This document shows positions 49,225 through 59,711 of a DNA stretch of 64,000 nt, piece by piece. How positions within the stretch are numbered: the first letter of the stretch is position 1; the number at the start of each line of letters is the position of its first letter. The notes beneath the pieces are model-generated. The model was not told the DNA's origin. It searched no databases and worked only from the letters and a program-made list of their open reading frames with translations. Source of the stretch: UBA7887 sp964408735 (lineage in GTDB: Bacteria > Pseudomonadota > Alphaproteobacteria > UBA7887). The position numbers and the translations under genes are program-made. Where the stretch lies: positions 1 to 64,000 of the forward strand of contig CAYPAX010000002.1 in NCBI GenBank assembly GCA_964408735.1, read 5' to 3'.

Positions 49225-50367
49225 TCAGTCGTCCTCGGCAAGCGGCCTGACGGCGCCATCCTGCCAGATATGCGTACAGGCCAGGCGTCGGGCCTCGGCG
49301 ATATCGCCATTGCCGGCGGTGACCAGTCCCTTGACGGTCTGCCAACCCTCCGCCCGCGCCTCTGCCGCGGCTTCCGCCGGCGCCTCGTAAGGCACGAAAA
49401 GGCGGTCGGGCGCGGCGGGCTGGGGTGCCGAGTTCAGCAAAGCATCGCCGAGCAGGGTGAAACCCGTGGCGGGCTCGCCGGCGGCGGTGATATAGCGCCC
49501 GCCGAAACCGAGCTCGGTGCGCGCGCCGAGCGCATAGAGCGTGAACGATATGCCGCTGTGATACTCGAAGCCACGACGCTCCAGGGGATCGACGGTGAGG
49601 GTCAGATCGGGCGCGGCGCTGCGCACCAGCTCGACCACTTCGGTCAGGCGCGCGACCAGGCGCGCCGGTGCCTCGGGTAGGCCGTCGATGGCGCAATCAA
49701 CCGAGAGCAAGCGCCCAAACAGCCGCGCCACGTCGCCATTGGCACCACTGGTGGCGGCTTCGGTCAAGGCCGCGGCATCCTTGCGGTCGATGGCCGCTAG
49801 CACGCCCGCGCGCGCGTCGCCGTCGAGAGCGAAGGCATCGCAGATCGCGCCTGCCAGATCGGGCACGTTGATGTCGACGCTGAGGCCTTCGATGCCGAGC
49901 CCGGCCAGCGCCTCGGCGGCAAGCAGGATGACCTCGGCATCGGCGGTGCCGGCATGGGCGGGGCCGATCAGCTCGACGCCGATCTGGCGGAACTGGCGAT
50001 CCTCGCGCAACTGGCCGCCGCGCACGCGCAAGACCTCGCCGGCATAGCAGAGCCGTAGGGGCCGCGCCTCGGCCGCCAGCCGGGTGGCGGCGATGCGTGC
50101 GATCTGCGGCGTAATGTCGGCGCGCAAGCCCATCATGCGCTGGGACACCGGATCCATGATGCGGAACGTCTGTCCGGCCATGGCAGCGCCGACACCGTCG
50201 AGCAGGCCTTCCTCGAACTCGACCAGCGGCGGCTTGACGCGCTGATAGCCGAAGCGCGCGAAACGGTCGAGAAGCGCCCGGCTCAGGCCGTCCTCATGGT
50301 CGGCGAGCGGCGGCAGCAGATCCTGCAGGCCCGCCGGCAACAGGGTTTTCTGGCGTGGATCGTTCAT
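49225..50367 (-). CDS. hisZ: ATP phosphoribosyltransferase regulatory subunit HisZ
   Basis: HisRS-like regulatory partner of short-form HisG in histidine synthesis; not an aminoacyl-tRNA synthetase. 380 residues with class II synthetase-like motifs (FGYQRVKPPLVEFEEGLL, RADITPQIARIAATRL, FRQIGVELIG) but without the full HisRS catalytic set and without the anticodon domain. hisG itself is not in this window. It sits 34 bp after serA and 10 bp before purA, a common order in this group. Confidence 0.9.
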   Translation of the reverse strand: MNDPRQKTLLPAGLQDLLPPLADHEDGLSRALLDRFARFGYQRVKPPLVEFEEGLLDGVGAAMAGQTFRIMDPVSQRMMGLRADITPQIARIAATRLAAEARPLRLCYAGEVLRVRGGQLREDRQFRQIGVELIGPAHAGTADAEVILLAAEALAGLGIEGLSVDINVPDLAGAICDAFALDGDARAGVLAAIDRKDAAALTEAATSGANGDVARLFGRLLSVDCAIDGLPEAPARLVARLTEVVELVRSAAPDLTLTVDPLERRGFEYHSGISFTLYALGARTELGFGGRYITAAGEPATGFTLLGDALLNSAPQPAAPDRLFVPYEAPAEAAAEARAEGWQTVKGLVTAGNGDIAEARRLACTHIWQDGAVRPLAEDD

Positions 50368-50401
50368 AGCGCGGAGAAACTACCTTACTCACGCCACAAT
50401 G

Positions 50402-51976
50402 TCAGAATTTCAACGACTTGGCTTGGACCACACCGTCGAGCACCCGCAGCTCTTCAAGCAGGGCCGCCGGTACTTCCTGGTCGACCTCGACCAGGGCCAT
50501 GGCCTCGCCACCCGCTTGTGAGCGCCCGAGGTGGAACGTCGCGATGTTGATGCCGGCGTCGCCCAGGGTCTTGGCGAAGGAACCGACCATGCCCGGCAGG
50601 TCGCGGTTCTTGATGTAGAGCATGTCCGTGCCGATGCCAGCATCCATGGCGATGCCTTCGATCTCGGTGATGCGCGGGCGCTCGCCGAGCAGGGTGCCCG
50701 AGATGCTGCGCGTGCGACGCTCGGTGGTCACGGTCAGGCGAACCAGGGTGTGATAGTCGCAACGGCCGTCGAAGAGAGTCTCGCGTACCTCGATCTCTCT
50801 CTCCTTGGCGATGACCGGCGCGTTGACCATGTTGACGCCTTCCAGCTGCGGCGCCAGCAGGCCTTGGAGGACCACCGCCGTGACGGGCCGACAATTGAGG
50901 GTCGCCGCGTGCCCTTCGAACTGCAGCGAGACGGAGGTGATGCCGCTTTCGGTGATCTGCCCGGCAAAGCTGCCGAGCTGGCGGGCCAGCGCCAGATAGG
51001 GATCGAGCCTGGGCGCTTCTTCGGCGGTCACGGACGGCATGTTCAGCGCGTTGGTCACGGCACCGTCGAGCAGGTAATCGGCAATCTGCTCGGCGACCTG
51101 CAACGCCACCTTTTCCTGCGCCTCGCTGGTCGAGGCACCGAGATGAGGCGTGGCGATGACCTGCTCGAAGGCGAATAGCGGGCTCTCGCCAACCGGCTCT
51201 GTCTCGAAGACGTCGAGCGCCGCGCCTGCCACGTGGCCGGACTCGATGGCCCCCGCCAGATCGGCCTCGTTGACCAGACCGCCGCGGGCGCAATTGACGA
51301 TGCGCACGCCCTTGCGGGTCTTGGCCAGGGCTTCGGCATCGAGAATATTGCGTGTGCTATCGGTCAGCGGCGTATGCAGGCTGATGAAGTCGGCCCGCGA
51401 CAGCAGCGCGTCGAGCTCGACCTTCTCCAGCGCCAGCTCTGTGGCGCGCTCGCTCGACATGTAGGGGTCGAAGGCGATGACGCGCATCTTCAGGCCTTGC
51501 GCGCGGTCGGCGACGATCGAGCCGATGTTGCCGCAACCGATCAGGCCCAAGGTCTTGCCCGCAAGCTCCACCCCCATGAAGCGCGATTTCTCCCACTTGC
51601 CGGCCCGCGTCGAGGCGTCGGCCTGGGAGATGCGCCGGGCTAGCGCCATCATCATGGCAAGGGCGTGCTCGGCAGTGGTTACCGAATTGCCGAAGGGCGT
51701 ATTCATCACCACCACGCCATCGGCGGTGGCCGCCGGCACGTCGACATTGTCGACGCCGATGCCGGCGCGCCCGACCACGCGTAGCTGTTTCGCCGCCGCC
51801 AGCACCTCGGCCGTGACCTTGGTCGCGGAGCGGATGGCCAGGCCGTCGCAATCGGCAATGCGATCCAGCAATGCGTCCGGGTCGAGCCCCGGTGCCTCGT
51901 CGACCTCGATGCCGCGGTTGCGGAATATCTCCGCCGCCAGCGGACTGAGCTTGTCGGATATCAGAACTTTTGGCAT
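50402..51976 (-). CDS. serA: D-3-phosphoglycerate dehydrogenase
   Basis: First step of serine synthesis. From ATG 51976 (MPKVLISDKLSPLAAEIF) it has 524 residues, the long type. The NAD domain has LIGCGNIGSIVADRA and the catalytic Arg/Glu/His region (NCARGGLVNE, DVFETEP, TPHLGAST). The intervening ASB domain and a C-terminal ACT domain (about 450-524, AMDAGIGTDMLYIKNRDLPG) allow serine feedback. A 58-codon longer frame upstream runs into serC and is not conserved. It lies 25 bp after serC. Confidence 0.96.
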   Translation of the reverse strand: MPKVLISDKLSPLAAEIFRNRGIEVDEAPGLDPDALLDRIADCDGLAIRSATKVTAEVLAAAKQLRVVGRAGIGVDNVDVPAATADGVVVMNTPFGNSVTTAEHALAMMMALARRISQADASTRAGKWEKSRFMGVELAGKTLGLIGCGNIGSIVADRAQGLKMRVIAFDPYMSSERATELALEKVELDALLSRADFISLHTPLTDSTRNILDAEALAKTRKGVRIVNCARGGLVNEADLAGAIESGHVAGAALDVFETEPVGESPLFAFEQVIATPHLGASTSEAQEKVALQVAEQIADYLLDGAVTNALNMPSVTAEEAPRLDPYLALARQLGSFAGQITESGITSVSLQFEGHAATLNCRPVTAVVLQGLLAPQLEGVNMVNAPVIAKEREIEVRETLFDGRCDYHTLVRLTVTTERRTRSISGTLLGERPRITEIEGIAMDAGIGTDMLYIKNRDLPGMVGSFAKTLGDAGINIATFHLGRSQAGGEAMALVEVDQEVPAALLEELRVLDGVVQAKSLKF

Positions 51977-52001
51977 GGCAGGTGTTCTTGCTCCAGGATG
52001 G

Positions 52002-53159
52002 TCAAGCGGCCGCGCGGGCCTCGGCGAAGGCCCAGTCGAGCCATGGCAGCAGGGCGTCCAGATCGTCACCTTCGATGGTGGCGCCGGCCCAGATGCGCAG
52101 GCCCGGCGGGGCATCGCGGTAGGCGCCGATATCGTAGGCCACGTCCTCATTTGCGAGCGCGTTGGCGATGCTCTTGGCGACGGCGCGCTGATCGGCCTCG
52201 TCGAGCCCCGCGAACCAGGGATCGACGATCTTCAGACACACCGATGTGGACGAGCGCTCGGCTGTCTCGGCGGCGAGAAAGTCGACCCAGTCGGTCTCCG
52301 CCACCCAGGCCGCGATACGCGCGAGATTGCCTTCGCTGCGCGCCACCAGCGCCGCGCCGCCGCCGAGAGATTTGGCCCAGCGCAAGGCGTCAAGCGCATC
52401 CTCGACGCATATCATCGACGGCGTATTGATGGTCTCGCCCTTGAAGATGCCTTCGATAAGCTTGCCGCCCTTGGTCAGCCGGAAGATCTTCGGCATCGGC
52501 CAGGGCGGCGTATAGCTCTGCAGGCGTTCCACGGCCCGAGGACCGAGCGCCAGCATGCCATGCTGCCCCTCGCCGCCGAGCACTTTCTGCCACGACCAGG
52601 TCACCGCATCGAGCTTGTCCCAGGGCATATCCATGGCGAAGACGGCGGATGTCGCGTCGCACAGCACCAGACCGTCGCGATCGCCCGAGATCCAGTCGCC
52701 GTTGGGTACGCGCACGCCCGAGGTGGTGCCGTTCCAGGCGAAAACCACGTCGCGATCGGGCGAGACCTCCGAGAGATTGGGTAGCGCGCCATAATCGGCT
52801 TCGTGCTTTCGCAAATCGTCCAGCTTGAGCTGGGAGACGATGTCGCCTAACCAGCCCTTGCCAAAGCTTTCCCAGGCCAGCACATCGACCCCGCGCACGC
52901 CGAGCAGCGACCACATGGCCATCTCGAAAGCGCCGGTGTCGGATGCGGGCACGATGCCGAGGCGCCAATCGGCCGGCAGGCCGAGAATGTCCCGGCTCAG
53001 GTCGATGACCTCTGCGAGCCGCGCCTTGGCGTCGCCGGCGCGGTGGGAGCGGCCGACCAAAGCGCCTTCGAGCGCGTCAAGCGACCATCCCGGGCGCTTG
53101 GCGCAGGGCCCCGACGAGAAGCGGGGCATGGCCGGCTTGCGGCCAGGCTTGTCTGTCAT
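52002..53159 (-). CDS. serC: Phosphoserine aminotransferase
   Basis: PLP aminotransferase converting 3-phosphohydroxypyruvate to phosphoserine. 385 residues of the alphaproteobacterial type ([12 protein letters not shown] near the start). The PLP lysine is in [15 protein letters not shown] (about 195), and [17 protein letters not shown] precedes it. Starts a four-gene run and has a clear promoter 40 bp upstream. No good Shine-Dalgarno precedes the ATG. Confidence 0.95.
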   Translation of the reverse strand: MTDKPGRKPAMPRFSSGPCAKRPGWSLDALEGALVGRSHRAGDAKARLAEVIDLSRDILGLPADWRLGIVPASDTGAFEMAMWSLLGVRGVDVLAWESFGKGWLGDIVSQLKLDDLRKHEADYGALPNLSEVSPDRDVVFAWNGTTSGVRVPNGDWISGDRDGLVLCDATSAVFAMDMPWDKLDAVTWSWQKVLGGEGQHGMLALGPRAVERLQSYTPPWPMPKIFRLTKGGKLIEGIFKGETINTPSMICVEDALDALRWAKSLGGGAALVARSEGNLARIAAWVAETDWVDFLAAETAERSSTSVCLKIVDPWFAGLDEADQRAVAKSIANALANEDVAYDIGAYRDAPPGLRIWAGATIEGDDLDALLPWLDWAFAEARAAA

Positions 53160-53197
53160 GGAATGCGATCTTGTGTGCGGTGCAACAAAGGGCGCGG

Positions 53198-53226
53198 AGC
53201 ATAGGCGCGCAAAGGCTTTGCGTCAA
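53198..53226 (-). promoter_or_regulatory. Promoter of serC-serA-hisZ-purA
   Basis: On the minus strand TTGACG (53226-53221), 17-bp spacer, TATGCT (53203-53198). Transcription would begin near 53191, about 32 nt before the serC ATG. Short leader; I could not confirm the alphaproteobacterial serC RNA motif in it. Confidence 0.65.
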
Positions 53227-53345
53227 TAACACACAGATGATGACGGAGACCTCACGAGCGTTCACGACAAGTTGCCCAGGGTGATGCGCTCCTGCGTGGT
53301 AGCTTTTTGGCTCGGCTTTACAACGAGAGCAATCGGGAGGGAGCA

Positions 53346-53924
53346 ATGACCGCAAACATCGTTAGCGGAATGGACCTCGACAAGCTCGAGGCGTTCCGGT
53401 CGGCACTTGACGACAATCCGGTGATTTTGGGGCTTGAGGCGCGTGGCGTCTGGGAGGGCCATTCCGGGCGCAGCACCATCCACATCGGACCCTTTGAGCT
53501 GGCCGGCGAGAAGATCGACCGCGAGACCCGGCACTACACGATTCCCTACGGCGCCTGGCGTGAGGTCGAAGAGGCGATCGGTTTTGTCGGCCCGACCGAC
53601 CGCGTCGAGCCCATCGAGATGGCATTGGGTGCTGTGGCCGCCTGCCTGTGCAACAGCATCGCACTCAATGCGCCGCGCAACGGCATCGATCTCGAAGGCC
53701 TCGAGATCAACGTTCACACCGATGTCGATCCGAGCGTGCTTTTCGAGGTCAAGGATCCGGAGTCCCATACCTCGTGCATGCCCAAGATCACCACCGAGGT
53801 GACGGTCAAGGGCGACATCTCGGACGAGCAGCTCGCCACCATCCAGCGGCTGGTCCATTACTCGCCCGTGCACGGCCTGGTCGAATACGCCAACACTGTC
53901 GAAAGCCGCGTTTCGCGGGCCTGA
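53346..53924 (+). CDS. OsmC-family protein
   Basis: OsmC/Ohr-type thiol-dependent peroxidase-like protein, 192 residues from ATG 53346 (MTANIVSGMDLDKLEAFRSA), with GGAGGGAG just upstream. The two family Cys positions are in AACLCNSIAL (about 100) and HTSCMPK (about 141), so a peroxidatic function is possible. It belongs to the longer alphaproteobacterial OsmC group, not to classic Ohr. Followed by a strong hairpin. Confidence 0.87.
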   Translation: MTANIVSGMDLDKLEAFRSALDDNPVILGLEARGVWEGHSGRSTIHIGPFELAGEKIDRETRHYTIPYGAWREVEEAIGFVGPTDRVEPIEMALGAVAACLCNSIALNAPRNGIDLEGLEINVHTDVDPSVLFEVKDPESHTSCMPKITTEVTVKGDISDEQLATIQRLVHYSPVHGLVEYANTVESRVSRA

Positions 53925-53933
53925 GAAAAGGCT

Positions 53934-53962
53934 GACGGTCCGGCGCTTGGCGCCGGACCGTC
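53934..53962 (+). terminator. 13-bp perfect hairpin after osmC-like gene
   Basis: GACGGTCCGGCGC pairs perfectly with GCGCCGGACCGTC around a TTG loop, 10 bp after the stop. No T-tract follows (GTCTCTCC), so it may be a weak or Rho-assisted terminator or an mRNA-stabilising end. It lies 12 bp before the next start. Confidence 0.55.
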
Positions 53963-53974
53963 GTCTCTCCAGCG

Positions 53975-54271
53975 ATGTATGCCGTCTTGATCCTGTTCGG
54001 CGAGCCGGTGGACCCCGCCGCCTTCGCGCGTCATGTCGAGGAAACCCATCGGCCCTTGCTCGACGGGCTCCCCGGTGCCGAGGCCGTCGGGCTGAAATGG
54101 GTCGCCGGGAGGCTTGCCGGCGAGCTGGCCCTCCACCTCGTGATCGAAATCGGCTTTGCCACCGAAGCGGCGTTGCAGGATAGCCTGAACTCGCCGGCCG
54201 GACAGGCCATGGCGCGGGACTACCCCAATTTCGCTTCCGGCGGCGTGACCATACTGGCCTCAGTCGGGTAG
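53975..54271 (+). CDS. EthD-like ferredoxin-fold protein
   Basis: 98 residues resembling EthD-family small proteins (dimeric alpha/beta barrel): AVLILFGEPVDPAAFARHVEE at the start, HRPLLDGLPGAEAVGLKW, then NSPAGQAMARDYPNFASGG near the end. Such proteins act in degradation of aromatic or ether compounds or have unknown roles. It overlaps the convergent cyclase gene by 12 bp at the 3' ends. Confidence 0.75.
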   Translation: MYAVLILFGEPVDPAAFARHVEETHRPLLDGLPGAEAVGLKWVAGRLAGELALHLVIEIGFATEAALQDSLNSPAGQAMARDYPNFASGGVTILASVG

Positions 54272-55987
54272 GCCGGCGGCGCTGAACCCTTCGTCAAACC
54301 GTGCCGCCATGGCAGTATCGTGGATATGCATCGGCCGCATGGTGCTGCGGCTCAGCGCCGGCTCGCCGGCCAGCAGCTCCTGCACGCATTTCTGCGCTAC
54401 CTCCTGCTGCCCGGCATGCCAAAGGATCGGCACAGAGATGAGGTGGTTTCGCAACAGATCCGGGGCCTGGCGCACCAGCTTGCTGACCACCTGGGCAGCC
54501 CGCTCCGGCTCACCGACGATGAAATGGGCCAGCGCCAGCTCGCGCTGATGGCGGAAGCGGTGGGGGTCCTCCGGCGCCGCCTGGATGCCGTTTTGCAGCA
54601 GCTGCAAGCCCTCGTCCTGCTCACCCAGATGGAACTTGGCGATGCCTGTCATGGCCGTCGCCTGGGAGAAGCTCGAATTAAGCTCGAGCGAGGTTTCCGC
54701 ATGCACCAGGGCGGCATCGAAATCGCCGCGCAAATCCTGATGGATCATGGCCGCGATGAGATGGGCGAAGAAGCTCGACGGATCGACGGACAATGCCGCC
54801 TTGATGCCGGAAGACAGCTCCTCCCTCACATCCGCCGGCATGTCGAGCACGGAGAACTCGAACATGCGATAGCGGCAAAAGATCATCATCGCCATGGCCA
54901 TGGCATTATCGGGCTTGCGCGTCAGCGCCGCCTTGAGGGTTTCCGCCGCCTCGTCGTTATGGCTGTACGAACTGACGAAATAGCCAGCCGCCTTCGACAG
55001 CAATTGCGGCACCGAGAGCGCATCGTTGACCGTGTTGCGAAGCTTCTCGAAGGCCTTGGCCTTGATGCGGATGCGCACGGCCGCTGCGACGCTCATGGAG
55101 ATCTCGTCCTCGAGATCGAAGACATCGTCGAGGTTGCGGTCGTAGCGGTCGGACCAGACCTGACTGCCGCCCACCCCCTCGGCAAGCGTGAACGACAGCC
55201 TGAGCCTGTCGCCGGCCGCGCGAACGCTGCCTTCGAGGCGGAAATCCGCGCCCTCGGCCACCTCGCCAGCATGCTCGCCAATTACTGCAATCGCCGTCTG
55301 CTTGGTCAGGCCGCCGACGATGTCCTGTTGCAGGCCCTCGGCCAGGGAGGCGATCTCGTCGCCGCCGCTGATGACCTTGACGGGCGCCACGGCGACGGTG
55401 GGCAGCTCCTCGCCATCCTTCCTGGTCGGCTCACGATTGGTCCGCTTGCCCTCCCCCTCGACACCGAACTGATAGACCGCCACGGGATCTGCGATATTCT
55501 TCAGCTCCTGCTCGCCCATGAAGGCGAACGGTCCGCCGACCTTGGCGCGCACACTGTCGAATACCGTGCCAGAGACGTTGATGCCGCCGGGGCTTGCCAT
55601 GGCTTGCAGGCGCGCCGCCACATTGACCCCGTCGCCGTAGATCGAGCCGTCTTCCTTCTCCAGGATATCGCCGAGATTGAGGCCGACCCGGAACAGCATC
55701 TTGCGGTCGTCGGGCAAGGGCTCGTTGCGCTTGGCAAGCTCCCCTTGCGCCTCGGTGGCCGACGTCACGGCGCTGATGGCGCTTTCGAAAATCGCCAGCA
55801 CCGAATCGCCCGCCATATCGACGATGCGCCCGTTATGGGCCTCGATACACTTGCGGAAGATGCCGCGAAACTCGTCGAGGGTGGCGACCGTGGCGCGGTC
55901 GTCCTCGCGCATCAGGCGCGAATAGCCGACAGCGTCGGCCGCCAATATGGCAGCCAGACGTTCCTTCGGCTCCTTGGTCTCGGTCAT
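54260..55987 (-). CDS. Soluble class III adenylate/guanylate cyclase with TolB/FlgO-like domain and TPR
   Basis: 575 residues. The cyclase domain (about 8-175) has the metal Asp residues D18 (LAADAVGYSRL) and D61 (AGDSVLAIF), and Asn122/Arg126 in GVNVAARLQ, so it is probably active. A TolB/FlgO-like domain follows (about 195-330: SLAEGLQQDIVGGL, FRLEGSVRAAG, QVWSDRYDRNL) and then TPR-like helices (about 340-570). No membrane helix, unlike the large relative at 17.5-21.8 kb, and only one module. The substrate (ATP or GTP) is not decided by the visible motifs. Confidence 0.9.
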   Translation of the reverse strand: MTETKEPKERLAAILAADAVGYSRLMREDDRATVATLDEFRGIFRKCIEAHNGRIVDMAGDSVLAIFESAISAVTSATEAQGELAKRNEPLPDDRKMLFRVGLNLGDILEKEDGSIYGDGVNVAARLQAMASPGGINVSGTVFDSVRAKVGGPFAFMGEQELKNIADPVAVYQFGVEGEGKRTNREPTRKDGEELPTVAVAPVKVISGGDEIASLAEGLQQDIVGGLTKQTAIAVIGEHAGEVAEGADFRLEGSVRAAGDRLRLSFTLAEGVGGSQVWSDRYDRNLDDVFDLEDEISMSVAAAVRIRIKAKAFEKLRNTVNDALSVPQLLSKAAGYFVSSYSHNDEAAETLKAALTRKPDNAMAMAMMIFCRYRMFEFSVLDMPADVREELSSGIKAALSVDPSSFFAHLIAAMIHQDLRGDFDAALVHAETSLELNSSFSQATAMTGIAKFHLGEQDEGLQLLQNGIQAAPEDPHRFRHQRELALAHFIVGEPERAAQVVSKLVRQAPDLLRNHLISVPILWHAGQQEVAQKCVQELLAGEPALSRSTMRPMHIHDTAMAARFDEGFSAAGLPD

Positions 55988-56061
55988 GCGCCCCCCACGT
56001 CCCGCTTTGCGCGATTATGGCACAGCCTCAGCCATAGGCGATACGCTTCGCCAAATCGTGA

Positions 56062-56706
56062 TCAGGCGCGCTTCCGCAACCCGCTCTGTTGCAAGCGCCA
56101 GAGCATCAGATCCAGCCGGTCTTGGCCGAAGAAAGGCTCGCTGTCGAAGACCAGGGTCGGCACGCCCCAATGGCCGGCAGCGGTGAGCGCATTCTCGTTG
56201 GCGACGAGGGCGTCGTCGCAGGCTTCGGTGGCTGCGGCCTCAAGCGCGTCCGCATCGAGGCCGGCGCGGCGCGCGGCCTCGGCCAGGTGGTCGCCTTCGT
56301 GCCAATTGTCCACATCGCCGCTCCAGATCAGGCGCGAGACCTCGTCGAGATACGGCAGGCCGCGGCCCATCTCCGTCGCCGCCACGCCGAGGCGATTGAG
56401 ACGGTGGATGTAGGGCTGCTCGGCCGCGATGGCACGGGTCTGCAGGTCCATCACGACGGGATCGGGCTTGGGCCAGCGGAAGGGAATACCAGCCTGCTCG
56501 GCGACGCGGTGCGAATCGCGCACCACGTAGGACGGCATCAGGGGATCGACGCGCTTGAAGAAGTTCGGATCGCGGATGGCGATGGGGCGCACCACGCGCA
56601 CGGCCACATCGAGATCCCAGGTCTTGGTGAGCGCAACGATGCGCCCCGTCGCAAGATAGGAATACGGGCTGCGGAAGGACCAGTAGAGCTCGACGGTCAA
56701 GGTCAT
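56062..56706 (-). CDS. Kappa-class GST/2-hydroxychromene-2-carboxylate isomerase-like (DsbA fold)
   Basis: 214 residues of the DSBA-like thioredoxin superfamily. The N-terminal WSFRSPYSYL holds the Ser that replaces the Cys of DsbA, as in HCCA isomerases and kappa glutathione transferases; GHWGVPTLVFDSEPFFGQDR near the end is the conserved cis-Pro segment. It overlaps the thiD stop by 4 bp. Likely glutathione-dependent isomerase or transferase; the substrate is unknown. Confidence 0.83.
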   Translation of the reverse strand: MTLTVELYWSFRSPYSYLATGRIVALTKTWDLDVAVRVVRPIAIRDPNFFKRVDPLMPSYVVRDSHRVAEQAGIPFRWPKPDPVVMDLQTRAIAAEQPYIHRLNRLGVAATEMGRGLPYLDEVSRLIWSGDVDNWHEGDHLAEAARRAGLDADALEAAATEACDDALVANENALTAAGHWGVPTLVFDSEPFFGQDRLDLMLWRLQQSGLRKRA

Positions 56707-57503
56707 GAGGCGGCCTCCAGGGGGTGGGCGTGGTTGAGCGGCCCGTGGCCGTGGCCGAAACCGGGCGCGCCGATGATGGCGGCACGCACATAGGCATCGG
56801 CGCGCGCCACGGCGGCGGGAAGGGGTAGCCCTTGGGCGATGCCGGCAGCGATGGCGGAGGCCAGCGTGCAGCCGGTGCCGTGGGTATGGGGCGTATCCAG
56901 GCGCGGCGCCGTGAAGCGGTGCGCGCCTGCGTCATCTACGAGCAGGTCTATGACTGTCTCGCCCGCCATGTGGCCGCCTTTCATGAGCACCGCCTTGGCC
57001 CCCATCTCGCGCAGACGCGCCGCCGCAGCGGCCATGCCGGCTTCGTCGGCGATGGTCATGCCGGTCAGCGCTTCGGCCTCCGTCACATTGGGGGTGAGCA
57101 CGGTCGCCAGCGGCAACAACTCGTCGACCAGCGCCTGGTGGGCATCGTCGTCGAGCAGCTTGGCGCCACCCTTGGCGACCATCACCGGATCGACGATGAC
57201 CGGCACGTCCGCGGCCAGCTCCCTGAGGCAGCGCGCCACGGTGGCGATGATGTCCGGATGATGCAGCATGCCGGTCTTGATGGCATCGGCGCCGATATCC
57301 TCCAGCACGACGCGGATCTGCTCGGCGATGAAGCTTTCCGGCACGTCATGGATGGCGTGCACGCCCTGGGTGTTCTGTGCGGTCAGCGCCGTCACTGCCG
57401 TGGCGGCATAGGCATCGAGCGCGGTGATGGTCTTGATGTCTGCCTGAATGCCCGCGCCACCGCCTGAATCCGACCCGGCAATGACCAGTACGCGTCCCTT
57501 CAT
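56703..57503 (-). CDS. thiD: Hydroxymethylpyrimidine/phosphomethylpyrimidine kinase
   Basis: Two phosphorylation steps in thiamine synthesis. 266 residues from ATG 57503 ([20 protein letters not shown]). Family marks: [40 protein letters not shown] and the C-terminal anion hole [12 protein letters not shown]. It overlaps the glmM stop by 4 bp and the next gene by 4 bp, so the three are translationally coupled. No other thiamine genes are adjacent. Confidence 0.95.
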   Translation of the reverse strand: MKGRVLVIAGSDSGGGAGIQADIKTITALDAYAATAVTALTAQNTQGVHAIHDVPESFIAEQIRVVLEDIGADAIKTGMLHHPDIIATVARCLRELAADVPVIVDPVMVAKGGAKLLDDDAHQALVDELLPLATVLTPNVTEAEALTGMTIADEAGMAAAAARLREMGAKAVLMKGGHMAGETVIDLLVDDAGAHRFTAPRLDTPHTHGTGCTLASAIAAGIAQGLPLPAAVARADAYVRAAIIGAPGFGHGHGPLNHAHPLEAAS

Positions 57504-58846
57504 CGATTCGCCTCCGTAATCGCTGCTGCAACCTGGGCCACGGCCGCCGCGACCTTGGCCTCGTCCTCGCCTTCCGCCATCACGCGCGCCTTGGGCTCGG
57601 TGCCGGACAGGCGCACCACCAGCCGGCCATTGCCGGCGAGAGAAGATTCCGCTGCCTGCACGGCGTCGGCAACGGTGCTGCTTTCGAGCACCGGCGCGCC
57701 GGCGCAAGCCAGACTTTGCGTGATTTGCGGCAGCGGCTCGAAACGGTGCGCCGCCGCGCTCGCTGGAGCATCGGCATCCTTGAGCACCGCCAGTGCCTGC
57801 AGCGCCGCGACCAGGCCGTCGCCGGTGGTCGCGTGATCGGTCAGGATCAGATGCCCAGACTGCTCGCCGCCGAAATTGTAGCCATTGGCGCGCATATGCT
57901 CGACGACATAGCGATCGCCGACCTGGGTGCGCGCCAAGTGCAGGCCCTCTGCCTCCAGGTGCCGTTCGAGGCCGAGATTGGACATCAAGGTCGCCACCAC
58001 GCCGCCGCCTTGCAGGGCACCGCGGCCATGCAGATGACCCGCGATGAGGGCCAAAAGCTGATCGCCGTCAATGGTCCTGCCGGCCTCGTCGCACATGGCC
58101 AAACGGTCGGCGTCGCCATCGAGGGCGATGCCGAGATCGGCGCCGCATTCGACCACGCGGGCGCACATCGCTTGCGGCGATGTCGAGCCGCAGTCGCGGT
58201 TGATATTGAAGCCGTCCGGCTCGGCGCCGAGCGTCTCCACCTCGGCACCCAGTTCCCACAAGACCGTGGGCGCGACCCGATAGGCGGCGCCATTGGCGCA
58301 GTCGAGCACGACCTTGAGGCCGTCCAGCGTCATGCCCTTGGGGAAGCTCTGCTTGGCGAATTCAATATAGCGGCCCGGCGCATCGTCCAGGCGGCGCGCA
58401 CGGCCGAGATCGGCGGGTGCCGCCAGCGCCTCGGCCGAGCCGTTCTCCATGCGCGCCTCGATCTCAGCCTCCGTGGCATCGGAGAGCTTGTAGCCGTCGG
58501 GCCCGAAGAGCTTGATGCCGTTGTCGTGGAAAGGATTGTGCGAGGCCGAGATCATGACACCGAGATCGGCGCGCAAAGAGCGCGTAAGCATGCCGATGGC
58601 GGGCGTCGGCAGGGGCCCGACCAGGATCACGTTCATGCCCATGGAGACGAAGCCCGAGGTCAGGGCCGGCTCGATCATATAGCCCGAAAGCCGCGTGTCC
58701 TTGCCGATCACCACGCTGTGGCGGTGCTCGCCGCGGGTGAAGACCTGGCCTGCCGCCATGCCGAGCCTGAGCGCGGTGGCCGCGGTCATGGGCTCGGTAT
58801 TGGCGCGGCCGCGGACGCCGTCAGTGCCGAAAAGCTTGCGTGTCAT
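57500..58846 (-). CDS. glmM: Phosphoglucosamine mutase
   Basis: Interconverts glucosamine-6-P and glucosamine-1-P for peptidoglycan and LPS. From ATG 58846 ([16 protein letters not shown]) it has 448 residues. The phosphoserine loop is [15 protein letters not shown] (Ser about 103), the metal loop DGDADRLA (about 240-247), the sugar loop GGEQSGH and the phosphate loop [11 protein letters not shown]. All complete. Confidence 0.96.
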   Translation of the reverse strand: MTRKLFGTDGVRGRANTEPMTAATALRLGMAAGQVFTRGEHRHSVVIGKDTRLSGYMIEPALTSGFVSMGMNVILVGPLPTPAIGMLTRSLRADLGVMISASHNPFHDNGIKLFGPDGYKLSDATEAEIEARMENGSAEALAAPADLGRARRLDDAPGRYIEFAKQSFPKGMTLDGLKVVLDCANGAAYRVAPTVLWELGAEVETLGAEPDGFNINRDCGSTSPQAMCARVVECGADLGIALDGDADRLAMCDEAGRTIDGDQLLALIAGHLHGRGALQGGGVVATLMSNLGLERHLEAEGLHLARTQVGDRYVVEHMRANGYNFGGEQSGHLILTDHATTGDGLVAALQALAVLKDADAPASAAAHRFEPLPQITQSLACAGAPVLESSTVADAVQAAESSLAGNGRLVVRLSGTEPKARVMAEGEDEAKVAAAVAQVAAAITEANR

Positions 58847-58952
58847 GGACCCGACATACTCCCTAGTCCTCGCCCCGCGCAAGGCCCCTTTCCCTATGCC
58901 CGAGTCTGACGCACACTGCGCCCGATGAAGAGAGCATCTGTGGGAGGAGAAT

Positions 58953-59690
58953 ATGGCGATTGCGGACTACAAGACGGCGCTGGTGACGGGCGCCTCGGCG
59001 GGTATCGGCGAGGCCACCGTGCGTGCGCTCGTGGCCAAGGGGCTCGCAGTGACGGCCGTGGCGCGGCGGGCGGAGCGCCTGGAAGCCCTGGCTGCGGAAA
59101 CAGGCTGCACACCGCTCGCCCTCGACCTGACCGACACCAGGGCCCTCAACGCCGCATTGCGCGGGCTGGAGGTCGACGTGCTGGTCAACAATGCCGGCCT
59201 GGGCCGCGGCATGGCGAGCTTTCTCGAGGCCAGTGCCGAGGATATCGACCTTACCATCGAGACCAACGTCACCGCCTTCCTGCACGTCATTCATGCCGTG
59301 GCACCCAACATGGTGGCGCGCAAGACCGGCCATATCGTCAATATCGGCTCGATCGCCGGGCTCTACCCGTTGCAATCGCCGATCTACGGCGCCTCGAAGG
59401 GCGCGGTGCGGCTGGCCTCGCAGAATTTGCGCATCGACCTTGAAGGCACCGGCGTGCGCATGACCGAGATCTGCCCGGGCCGCGTCGTTACCGAGTTCCT
59501 GGTCCAGGCCTCGGGCGAGGAAGCGGCGCGCCAAACCTATGGCCAGTTCAACGAGCTGCAGCCGGTGGATATTGCCGACGCCATCGTCTATGCCGTGGAT
59601 GCGCCGTGGCGGGTCAACGTCTCGACCATCGAGATCGTGCCCACCGAGCAGATCATTGGCGGTATCCACACCACGCGCGTCGAACGCTGA
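58953..59690 (+). CDS. Short-chain dehydrogenase/reductase
   Basis: 245 residues of the classical SDR family. Cofactor motif [10 protein letters not shown] (about 12-21), NNAG (about 80), catalytic Ser/Tyr/Lys in [20 protein letters not shown] (Tyr about 147, Lys about 151). Most like YdfG-type 3-hydroxyacid or serine dehydrogenases. ATG 58953 follows GGGAGGAGA. The next two genes lie close behind. Confidence 0.92.
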   Translation: MAIADYKTALVTGASAGIGEATVRALVAKGLAVTAVARRAERLEALAAETGCTPLALDLTDTRALNAALRGLEVDVLVNNAGLGRGMASFLEASAEDIDLTIETNVTAFLHVIHAVAPNMVARKTGHIVNIGSIAGLYPLQSPIYGASKGAVRLASQNLRIDLEGTGVRMTEICPGRVVTEFLVQASGEEAARQTYGQFNELQPVDIADAIVYAVDAPWRVNVSTIEIVPTEQIIGGIHTTRVER

Positions 59691-59711
59691 CAACAAAAGA
59701 GGGAGAGAGAC